Shown here piece by piece: positions 1-5,056 of a stretch of DNA of 6,953 bases (positions are counted from its first letter, which is position 1; each line of letters begins with the position of its first letter). Position numbers and translations under genes: made by a program. Source of the stretch: an uncultured Ectothiorhodospiraceae bacterium. GTDB taxonomy: Bacteria; Pseudomonadota; Gammaproteobacteria; UBA9214. The stretch spans positions 1-6,953 of the forward strand of contig CAMYKJ010000091.1 of assembly GCA_947258945.1 (NCBI GenBank), given 5' to 3'. The notes beneath the pieces are model-generated. The model had not been told where the DNA came from. It saw only the letters and a list, made by a program, of their open reading frames with translations, and did no database searches.

Positions 1-31
1 ACTGTTCACTGAACCTGCAGGAAACCAAACG

Positions 32-949
32 ATGTCCAGGGCAGGCAAAACCATCAGGCAACGCCTCAACAGTCTCGAGGCGCAGCTGAAAAAGGAAAAT
101 CCGGTACTCGTCTCGGTCGTGCAAAGCTACCGGCATCTCGATGATGTCGGTCGTTCGCTGGGTCTGCTGGATGCCGAACAGTCGTTCGCGACACAGATCT
201 CCTGGTGGCCGATGATTTCCGTGCTGGGCACGTTCTCCGCCGGCAAATCGACCTTTATCAATCATTTTCTCGGCGAGACCCTGCAGGAGACCGGTAACCA
301 GGCGGTCGACGACAAATTCACCGTCATTTGCTACGGCAGCGAGCAGCACGCGCAAACACTGCCCGGGTCGGCGCTGGATGCCGATCCGCGTTTTCCCTTC
401 TACCAGATCAGCAATGAGCTCGAGAAGGTGGCGCGCGGTGAAGGACGACGGGTCGATACCTACCTGCAACTCAAGACCAGTGCCAGCAGCAAGCTGCACG
501 GGCGCATCCTCATCGATTCGCCCGGTTTCGACGCGGACTCGCAGCGCAATGCCACCCTGCGCCTGACAGACCATATTATCGACCTGTCCGACCTGGTGCT
601 GGTGTTTTTCGATGCGCGTCACCCGGAGCCGGGCGCCATGCGCGACACCCTCAAACACCTGGTCGGCGATACCATCCACCGCCCGGATGCAACGAAGTTC
701 GTTTTCATACTCAACCAGATGGACACCACCGCCAGGGATGATAACCCGGAAGAGGTCGTCGGTGCCTGGCAGCGCGCACTCGCACAGGAGGGCCTGACGG
801 CCGGTCGCTTTTACTGTATTTACAATCCCGACGCGGCGGTCCGATTCATCAGCGCATCAGTCGCGTTGGTGTGGAGCGCTCCTACCGCATCACCGGGGCA
901 CTTGAAAAGCTGGCCTATCACATCGAAGACAAGCTGGTACCCAGGCTGA
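32..949 (+). CDS. Dynamin-like GTPase, N-terminal half (broken by frameshift)
   Basis: This is the GTPase domain of a bacterial dynamin-family protein, a class of large GTPases that act on membranes. The P-loop GTFSAGKST is at residues 66-74, the G3 motif DSPG at 162-165 and the G4 motif NQMD at 228-231, the usual spacing for a dynamin/GBP-type G domain. Residues 1-55 look helical and charged. The ATG at 32 follows an AGGA element at 19-22 with suitable spacing. Family-like sequence runs to about residue 270 (YCIYNPDAAV). After that the frame turns into a 35-residue tail with no family character and stops. The natural continuation, with stalk-like helix and membrane segments, lies in another frame and is listed separately at 871-1506. 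I read the two as one damaged gene of about 490 codons, or as one gene carrying a sequencing indel. The specific cellular role is unknown. The few bases before position 32 could be the end of an upstream gene (stop at 10-12), but too little is present to say. Confidence 0.8.
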   Translation: MSRAGKTIRQRLNSLEAQLKKENPVLVSVVQSYRHLDDVGRSLGLLDAEQSFATQISWWPMISVLGTFSAGKSTFINHFLGETLQETGNQAVDDKFTVICYGSEQHAQTLPGSALDADPRFPFYQISNELEKVARGEGRRVDTYLQLKTSASSKLHGRILIDSPGFDADSQRNATLRLTDHIIDLSDLVLVFFDARHPEPGAMRDTLKHLVGDTIHRPDATKFVFILNQMDTTARDDNPEEVVGAWQRALAQEGLTAGRFYCIYNPDAAVRFISASVALVWSAPTASPGHLKSWPITSKTSWYPG

Positions 950-1506
950 CTGCCTACCGGACACAATGGCGGCGCAGTGTCCTGTGGGCCGATGGTGCGA
1001 TTGCCGGTGTCTTCGCAGTGCTCGCCGTCGTTGCGGCAGGCTGGCTGGGCATGCGGGATGGCTGGCAATGGAGTGCGCCTTCCTGGTGGGAGGGGTCGAC
1101 GGGCAACATCGCCTGGTCGCTCATCGCGCTCGCGGCCGTCGTGATCCTGTTCAGCTTCCTGCACTTCAGGGCGCGCAAGCTCATGGCCGGACGCATACTC
1201 CGGCGGATCGACAGGCAGTACGCCCCGGGACTCGAGCGCGGTCGTCTGCGCAGTGCCTTTATCTTCAATACCCGTCCCTGGGCCAGCCTGTTCAGGCGCC
1301 TGCCGCTGGGCTGGAACGCACGCACACGCAAACGCCTGCGCAAGGTCATTGCCGAGGCCAATGAAAATGTCCAGGTTCTCAATGACAATTTCACGGATCC
1401 GTCCGGCAAGATTGCGCCACACACCCAGGCGGCCGTGCCGCTGTCCGTGGTCAGCCCCGAAACAGGCCACCAGGGAAGGACTTCCCCGAAACCGGCGGCC
1501 GGCTGA
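871..1506 (+). CDS. Dynamin-like GTPase, C-terminal membrane-anchor half (frame-shifted remainder)
   Basis: This frame continues the GTPase at 32-949. Reading backwards from the GTG at 871 the same frame gives HQRISRVGVERSYR, which joins sensibly to the DAAV end of the first half, so the GTG is probably not a real start. Residues 1-35 form a charged helix of the kind that follows the G domain. Two hydrophobic segments follow at about 38-60 and 79-99, separated by a Trp-rich loop, suggesting a hairpin anchor in the inner membrane. A basic, helical cytoplasmic region (100-175) and a Pro/Ser-rich tail follow. No ribosome binding site fits independent translation. Adding one base near 840 would fuse the halves. 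From memory of relatives, about 20 residues (an acidic/basic helix with a KRDAD-like motif) may also be missing here, which would make this a short deletion rather than a simple indel. That part is inference. Confidence 0.65.
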   Translation: MERSYRITGALEKLAYHIEDKLVPRLTAYRTQWRRSVLWADGAIAGVFAVLAVVAAGWLGMRDGWQWSAPSWWEGSTGNIAWSLIALAAVVILFSFLHFRARKLMAGRILRRIDRQYAPGLERGRLRSAFIFNTRPWASLFRRLPLGWNARTRKRLRKVIAEANENVQVLNDNFTDPSGKIAPHTQAAVPLSVVSPETGHQGRTSPKPAAG

Positions 1507-1568
1507 CCCGGGCCTGCCAAATACCGTATCTGCGCCGGTGGTTGTATCTTGCTGCCATGCCAATCGCG

Positions 1569-1597
1569 TTGCCGTCCACACCCTGTTCGACTATTCT
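1569..1597 (+). promoter_or_regulatory. Possible sigma-70 promoter for relA
   Basis: TTGCCG (1569-1574) and TATTCT (1592-1597) are spaced exactly 17 bp apart. Each matches the sigma-70 consensus at four of six positions. The pair lies between the dynamin stop and relA, and would start transcription near 1604, leaving a leader of about 90 nt. It is a weak match, and relA could equally be read from further upstream. Confidence 0.3.
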
Positions 1598-1628
1598 CAA
1601 TCAAAACAGATCCTTATTAGACAGAGGC

Positions 1629-1661
1629 TTGGGGATGGCCGATCGAGCGAGCCAGCCCCAA
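1629..1661 (+). other. Hairpin in the relA leader
   Basis: The arms TTGGGG-A-TGGC (1629-1639) and GCCA-G-CCCCAA (1651-1661) pair over ten base pairs with one internal mismatch and an 11-nt loop. It sits about 30 nt before the relA start codon. There is no T-run, so it is not an obvious terminator. It could be a leader structure or chance pairing in GC-rich DNA. Confidence 0.3.
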
Positions 1662-1689
1662 CCGCGGTCGGCCGATATGGTGATGAAGC

Positions 1690-3828
1690 GTGAGCATGAC
1701 AGGTAATCAGGGCGATTCCGGAATGGAGTGCATTGACGCAGCCGACCGGCAGCGCGTTGCTGCGCTGCTGGCCCGCCATACCCCGGAGCATGGCAAGGCG
1801 CTGAGCCTGGCCATCGAGACCGCCTGTAATGCCCACCACGACCAGCTGCGGAAATCCGGGGAGCCCTATTACCTGCATGCACTGGCCGTTGCCGAAATCC
1901 TTGACGAACTCAACCTGGACTATGAAACGCTGGTTGCCGCCGTGTTGCATGATGTCGTCGAGGACACATCGACGACACTCGGTCAGGTGGGCGATGATTT
2001 CGGACCGACCATTGCCCGTATGGTTGACGGCGTCACCAAGATGGAACGCATCGGTGAATTTCGTCAGCAGGAAAGCGTCCTGCACAAGGATGCCGAACAG
2101 GCCGAGAGCCTGCGCAAGCTGTTGCTGGCAATGGCCGAAGATGTTCGCGTTGTTCTCATCAAGCTTGCGGACAGGCTGCATAACATGCGCACCCTCCGTC
2201 ATCTCGACAGAGACCGGCAGCGGCGGATAGCGCAGGAGACGCTCGATATCTATGCGCCACTTGCCAACCGTCTGGGCATCTGGCAAATCAAGTGGGAGCT
2301 GGAAGACCTGTCATTGCGCTACCTGGAGCCGGAGGCCTATCAGGAGATTGCCCGGCAGCTTGCCGAAAAGCGCACAAACCGGGAATCCTATATCAGTCGT
2401 GTGATCGGGATTCTGGAACAGCAGCTCGCAGAGGCGGGTATCGACGCCACCATAACGGGCCGCTCGAAACACATCTACAGCATCTGGCGGAAGATGCAGC
2501 GCAAGCAGCTGGGTTTCGAACAGATCTTCGATATGCACGCCGTGCGTATCCTGGTCGACGAGGAAAAGGATTGCTATGCAGCGTTGGGCATCGTGCACGG
2601 CCTGTGGCGGCACATCCCCAGGGAGTTCGATGACTATATCGCCAATCCCAAGGAAAACCTCTATCGGTCGCTGCATACCGCGGTTGTGGCCGCCCACTGG
2701 CGTTACAAGGAAGGCGGCGGCACCAACGCCGGCTACGAAGAGAAAATTACCTGGCTGCGCCAGCTGCTTGAATGGCGGGAAGAGGAGCGCACCGCAACCG
2801 ATTTCGTCGACCGCTTCAAGTCCGAGGCTTTCCAGGACCGTGTCTACGTGCTGACCCCGCAGGGCAGGATCATCGACCTGCCGCAGGGCGCTACACCGCT
2901 CGATTTCGCCTATGCAGTGCATACAGAGGTGGGTCACCGCTGTCGCGGTGCCAAGGTCAACGGCCGCATCGTGCCGCTGACCTATTCGTTGCAAAACGGC
3001 GAGCAGGTGGAAATCCTCACCACCAGGCAGGGCCGGCCCAGCCGCGACTGGCTGAACAGCCACCTGGGTTATCTGCATACTTCGCGCGCGCGGTCGCGGG
3101 TGCGTGCCTGGTTCAAGCAACAGGATTACGAGCACAATCTCGGTGCCGGCCGGTCAATCCTGGACCGTGAACTGCATCGGGTGGGACTCTCGGCTATTGC
3201 CGCCGAGAAAATCGCCGAGCGTTTCAGGGGACGGCAAGTGGACGAATTCCTGGTGGCGCTGGGCAGCGGCGAAATCACCACGGGCCAGCTGGCCCGATCG
3301 CTGGGCGAACTGGTGCCGAAGGAGGAACCGCTCAAACCGCGCCAGGGGCGCCAGCGTCGCAAGAAGAAAGCGGGCACTGCGGGCGGCTTTGATATCCAGG
3401 GCGTTGGCAATCTGATGACGACCACGGCCCGCTGCTGCCGGCCGGTGCCGAATGATCCGATCATCGGCTATATCACGCGCGGCCGCGGCGTCACCATACA
3501 CCGGCAGGACTGCGGCAATATCCTGCGTTTGCGGGGCGAGGACCGCGACCGGCTGATCACCGTTGACTGGGGCCAGCCGGACGAGGCCGGTTACCAGGTG
3601 GATATCCTGGTCGAGGCCTACGACCGCGCCGGCCTGTTGCGTGATATCACGTCGTTGCTGGCAAGTGAAAAGATCAACCTGACCAGCGCGAATACCCGCA
3701 CGGATGCGCAAGATGGCATTGCCTACATGAACCTGACGCTGGAGATTGCCGATATCAGCCAGTTGAGCCGGGTACTCACCCGAATCGGGCAGTTGCAGAA
3801 CGTCATCAGCGCGCGGCGCAAGGTCTGA
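1690..3828 (+). CDS. relA: RelA/SpoT-family (p)ppGpp enzyme, synthetase motif deleted
   Basis: This is a long RSH enzyme of the stringent response; the family makes (p)ppGpp from GTP/GDP and ATP and/or hydrolyses it. The HD hydrolase domain (about 35-185) keeps H63, HD 87-88, ED 91-92, D161 and N165, so hydrolase activity is plausible. This is unusual for a protein whose rest is RelA-like. The synthetase domain (about 230-345) keeps GRSKHIYSIWRKM and the FDDYIANPK block. It then runs from SLHTAVV (327-333) directly into AAHWRYKEG (334-342). In E. coli RelA about 25 residues lie between, including the catalytic Glu of the ExQIRT motif. A TGS domain (about 385-444), a helical region, the Cys/His domain (C582, C583, H604, C608) and a C-terminal ACT domain (about 635-710) follow. 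Restoring 25 residues would give about 737, near E. coli RelA (744). The GTG at 1690 is the earliest start in this frame, and the ATG at 1696 is an equally good or better choice. The ribosome binding site is weak for both. Predicted to be synthetase-defective if the sequence is correct. Confidence 0.93.
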   Translation: MSMTGNQGDSGMECIDAADRQRVAALLARHTPEHGKALSLAIETACNAHHDQLRKSGEPYYLHALAVAEILDELNLDYETLVAAVLHDVVEDTSTTLGQVGDDFGPTIARMVDGVTKMERIGEFRQQESVLHKDAEQAESLRKLLLAMAEDVRVVLIKLADRLHNMRTLRHLDRDRQRRIAQETLDIYAPLANRLGIWQIKWELEDLSLRYLEPEAYQEIARQLAEKRTNRESYISRVIGILEQQLAEAGIDATITGRSKHIYSIWRKMQRKQLGFEQIFDMHAVRILVDEEKDCYAALGIVHGLWRHIPREFDDYIANPKENLYRSLHTAVVAAHWRYKEGGGTNAGYEEKITWLRQLLEWREEERTATDFVDRFKSEAFQDRVYVLTPQGRIIDLPQGATPLDFAYAVHTEVGHRCRGAKVNGRIVPLTYSLQNGEQVEILTTRQGRPSRDWLNSHLGYLHTSRARSRVRAWFKQQDYEHNLGAGRSILDRELHRVGLSAIAAEKIAERFRGRQVDEFLVALGSGEITTGQLARSLGELVPKEEPLKPRQGRQRRKKKAGTAGGFDIQGVGNLMTTTARCCRPVPNDPIIGYITRGRGVTIHRQDCGNILRLRGEDRDRLITVDWGQPDEAGYQVDILVEAYDRAGLLRDITSLLASEKINLTSANTRTDAQDGIAYMNLTLEIADISQLSRVLTRIGQLQNVISARRKV

Positions 3829-3836
3829 CTCGACGG

Positions 3837-3893
3837 CGGACGTTCGAACCGTCTGTTGGAGTCGTGGATGTATTTGGTGCCCCGGAGACGATT
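3837..3893. repeat. 57-bp direct repeat copy A, with tRNA-Arg 3'-end fragment
   Basis: This sequence matches 3986-4042 at 54 of 57 positions, offset 149 bp. Its right end (3875-3893) is the last 19 nt of the minus-strand tRNA-Arg gene, including the CCA. Identity stops inside the T-loop, where copy B continues into the intact tRNA and copy A goes into a GC-rich hairpin region. It begins nine bases after the relA stop. It could be an attachment-site scar left by an integrating element, or what remains of a tandem duplication of the tRNA gene. Confidence 0.85.
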
Positions 3894-3897
3894 ATTC

Positions 3898-3957
3898 GGC
3901 CCTGCGGGCCTCACCCTTCGGGCCGCCGGCAAAGCCGGCGTTCTGCGCGGCTGCCGC
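3898..3957. repeat. Row of four GC-rich triloop hairpins
   Basis: Four short perfect inverted repeats follow one another, each with a three-base loop: GGCCC-TGC-GGGCC (3898-3910), CCC-TTC-GGG (3914-3922), CGCCGGC-AAA-GCCGGCG (3924-3940) and GCGG-CTG-CCGC (3947-3957). This is far more palindromic than the surroundings and lies between the two 57-bp repeats. It resembles REP-type extragenic palindromic elements in style. I cannot assign it to a named family. Confidence 0.6.
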
Positions 3958-3985
3958 CGCTTGTCGAACGAACTGATTGAAACGT

Positions 3986-4042
3986 CGGACGTTCGAACCG
4001 TCTGTTGGATTTGAGGATGTATTTGGTGCCCCGGAGACGATT
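3986..4042. repeat. 57-bp direct repeat copy B, overlapping the tRNA-Arg 3' end
   Basis: This is the partner of 3837-3893, with three mismatches confined to 4010-4014. It covers the acceptor and T-stem end of the intact tRNA-Arg gene plus its downstream flank. Its left part (3986-4003) is also an inverted copy, 17 of 18 positions, of the tRNA T-arm at 4035-4052. Confidence 0.85.
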
Positions 4043-4100
4043 CGAACGTCCGACCTAGCGCTTAGGAGGCGCTCGCTCTATCCAGCTGAGCTACCGGGGC
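4024..4100 (-). tRNA. tRNA-Arg (anticodon CCU)
   Basis: The minus strand folds as a 77-nt cloverleaf with an encoded CCA. The acceptor is GCCCCGG/CCGGGGC and the D-arm contains GCTCAGCTGGATAGAGC. The anticodon stem AGCGC/GCGCT holds the loop CTCCTAA, with CCU at 4064-4066, reading AGG. The T-arm is GGACG-TTCGAAT-CGTCT. It is the downstream member of a two-tRNA unit, nine bases after tRNA-Ala, and is transcribed towards relA. Confidence 0.96.
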
Positions 4101-4109
4101 TGTGTAATT

Positions 4110-4185
<76 letters not shown>

Positions 4186-4226
4186 GTCACCGCACCGGGC
4201 AGACAGGGCTGCCGGGTGTTTGAGTT

Positions 4227-4235
4227 ATTCTAGCA
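4227..4235 (-). promoter_or_regulatory. Extended -10 promoter for the tRNA pair
   Basis: On the minus strand TGC-TAGAAT reads as an extended -10 element (TGn plus five of six -10 matches). Transcription would start near 4219, about 35 nt before tRNA-Ala. No good -35 is seen 16-18 bp upstream, which an extended -10 can tolerate. Confidence 0.45.
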
Positions 4236-4257
4236 CTACGCGCTGAATGGATACCAT

Positions 4258-4324
4258 GGTCACCGGGACCAGGGCAGGCGGGTGTCGAGTGGTCGATGCG
4301 CTAACGTGTCCCGGTGGCCGGGAC
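4258..4324. repeat. Three-armed inverted repeat downstream of the FlgM-like gene
   Basis: GGTCACCGGGAC (4258-4269) is complementary to GTCCCGGTGGCC (4308-4319) at 11 of 12 positions. The second arm also forms a tight hairpin with the next bases: GTCCCGG-TGG-CCGGGAC (4308-4324). The two foldings exclude each other. On the minus strand the tight hairpin follows the FlgM-like stop codon immediately, so it may act as a transcript end, although no T-run follows. Confidence 0.5.
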
Positions 4325-4476
4325 TAGCTGTTTCCCAAAAGCGCGGTTTCGAGGTCGATAAATTTATCGGCAATCTGCTGAGAATCGACGAAGTAAATAT
4401 CCTCGTCCAGCTGACTGCGTATGGCATCGACACGATAGATGTCAAATTCGGGATTTGGTCTGAAGGGTATGAGCAT
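4324..4476 (-). CDS. flgM: Short FlgM-like anti-sigma-28 protein
   Basis: This is a 50-residue minus-strand frame with the sequence character of the FlgM C-terminal domain. That domain binds and holds the flagellar sigma factor FliA until the hook is complete. Residues 12-33 (DIYRVDAIRSQL then IYFVDS) and IADKFIDLE (35-43) follow the FlgM pattern RVxxIxxxI-x-G-x-Y-x-VD-xxx-IAxxxI. E. coli FlgM has DI, RVEAL and KIADALI at matching places. FlgM is normally about 90-110 residues with a disordered, exportable N-terminus, which is absent here. An in-frame TGA (4492-4494) lies six codons upstream of the ATG. A tiny GTG-started frame (MRKNDSLQAEKTDN) ends in TAA overlapping this ATG as TAATG, so translational coupling is possible. 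The protein may be a minimal FlgM or the surviving end of a broken one. It is divergent from fleQ, which fits a flagellar role. Confidence 0.6.
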   Translation of the reverse strand: MLIPFRPNPEFDIYRVDAIRSQLDEDIYFVDSQQIADKFIDLETALLGNS

Positions 4477-4491
4477 TAATTGTCCGTTTTC

Positions 4492-4728
4492 TCAGCCTGC
4501 AACGAGTCGTTTTTCCTCACTATTATTCTCCCCGTGTGTAACGGGCTCATGTAACATATCGTCTGGCAGGCCGGCGGGTTTAATCCGGTTTTGAGGCCTC
4601 GCGCACAAAGCGGCCAAATCTTGAATGACACGTGTCACGAAACGACCTCGACAGCGTCCGCTCCCTTCCGCCGGACCGGTTGTCGGATAATGGATACCGT
4701 TGATCCAGTGTTGATATTCAGGGTTCAT
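4492..4728 (-). pseudogene. Open frame upstream of and in frame with the FlgM-like gene
   Basis: This 78-codon frame on the minus strand starts at ATG 4728, or at GTG 4737 inside the first 49-bp repeat. Its TGA stop is in the same frame as the FlgM-like gene at 4324-4476. It could be the N-terminal part of flgM separated by a nonsense mutation. The beginning has WINGI, and NGI-type sequence is common near FlgM starts. The rest is Cys-, Arg- and Pro-containing and unlike the usual disordered FlgM linker. Another frame gives GADAVEVVS near 4640, which looks more FlgM-like and hints at a frameshift. It may also be noncoding. Confidence 0.2.
4626..4637. promoter_or_regulatory. 12-bp perfect palindrome
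   Basis: TGACACGTGTCA reads the same on both strands and lies in the intergenic region between the FlgM-like gene and fleQ. A dimeric regulator could bind it, but I do not recognise the operator. It does not match the CRP/Vfr or FNR consensus. Confidence 0.3.
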
Positions 4729-4734
4729 TTGCGT

Positions 4735-4881
4735 CACATTCCGCTGAATGATGAGGTAAAAGAAGCAAATTGTTTACAAAGGACACATTCCGCTGAATGA
4801 TGAGGTAAAAGAAGCAAATTGTTTACAAAGGGCACATTCCGCTGAATGATGAGGTAAAAGAAGCAAATTGTTTACAAAGGG
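4735..4881. repeat. Three tandem 49-bp repeats upstream of fleQ
   Basis: Three adjacent units (4735-4783, 4784-4832, 4833-4881) are identical except for the last base of unit 1 (A instead of G). Each unit begins CACATTCCGCTGAATGATG and ends AAATTGTTTACAAAGG. Each contains ATTC-CGCT-GAAT and TTGT-TT-ACAA inverted repeats. The 49-bp period is not a multiple of three, so the array does not encode a repeated peptide. At each unit junction TTTACA and AATGAT fall 17 bp apart, a weak sigma-70-like pair. The near identity implies recent expansion. It may be a regulator-binding array for fleQ, or a variable-number repeat. Confidence 0.95.
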
Positions 4882-4897
4882 TAAATGGATGGATGCC

Positions 4898-4929
4898 GCA
4901 GTGTGGCTGCCAGCCCTTCGGGCCACTGC
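4898..4929. other. Nested hairpin between the repeats and the fleQ promoter
   Basis: Outer arms GCAGTG (4898-4903) and CACTGC (4924-4929) enclose an inner GCCC-TTC-GGGC hairpin (4913-4923). It ends eight bases before the -35 of the fleQ promoter. No T-run follows on either strand, so I do not call a terminator. Confidence 0.35.
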
Positions 4930-4937
4930 AGATTACT

Positions 4938-4965
4938 TTGACATTACCTTGACGGACTGGATAAT
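4938..4965 (+). promoter_or_regulatory. Sigma-70 promoter for fleQ
   Basis: A perfect TTGACA (4938-4943) and GATAAT (4960-4965, five of six) are spaced 16 bp apart. Transcription would begin near 4972, giving a leader of about 85 nt before fleQ. This is the best promoter match in the window, in keeping with fleQ being the sigma-70-dependent top of the cascade in Pseudomonas-type systems. Confidence 0.65.
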
Positions 4966-5056
4966 ATCCGTCTCAAATATAGGGGATTAAGCAGGAACAC
5001 ATATACGTACCCGCTTGTACTGAAGCCGGGGCACATTCACTCGTTCGGGAATGCGA

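Noticed and set aside
820..1604. Long minus-strand open frames opposite the dynamin C-terminal half
   Set aside because: They lie antisense to a recognisable two-TM coding frame in GC-rich DNA, have low-complexity Arg/Pro/Ala composition and match no family.
2311..3135. 274-codon minus-strand open frame inside relA
   Set aside because: It is fully antisense to clearly conserved RelA sequence and is a mirror frame created by codon bias.
3986..4042. Integron attC site (GTTGGAT resembles GTTRRRY)
   Set aside because: There is no paired RYYYAAC on the same strand at the needed spacing, and the repeat is better explained by the tRNA-Arg end.
4364..4371. GCCGATAA on the minus strand as a sigma-28 -10 box
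   Set aside because: It encodes part of IADK inside the FlgM-like gene and has no TAAA-type -35 at the proper distance.
4282..4479. Plus-strand 65-codon frame overlapping the FlgM-like gene
   Set aside because: It is antisense to the FlgM-like frame, shows no family resemblance and has no ribosome binding site.
4591..4800. Plus-strand 69-codon frame running into the 49-bp repeats
   Set aside because: It ends inside a noncoding tandem array, has no ribosome binding site and no recognisable sequence.
4735..4881. CRISPR array
   Set aside because: The units are directly adjacent with no unique spacers, and no cas genes are present.
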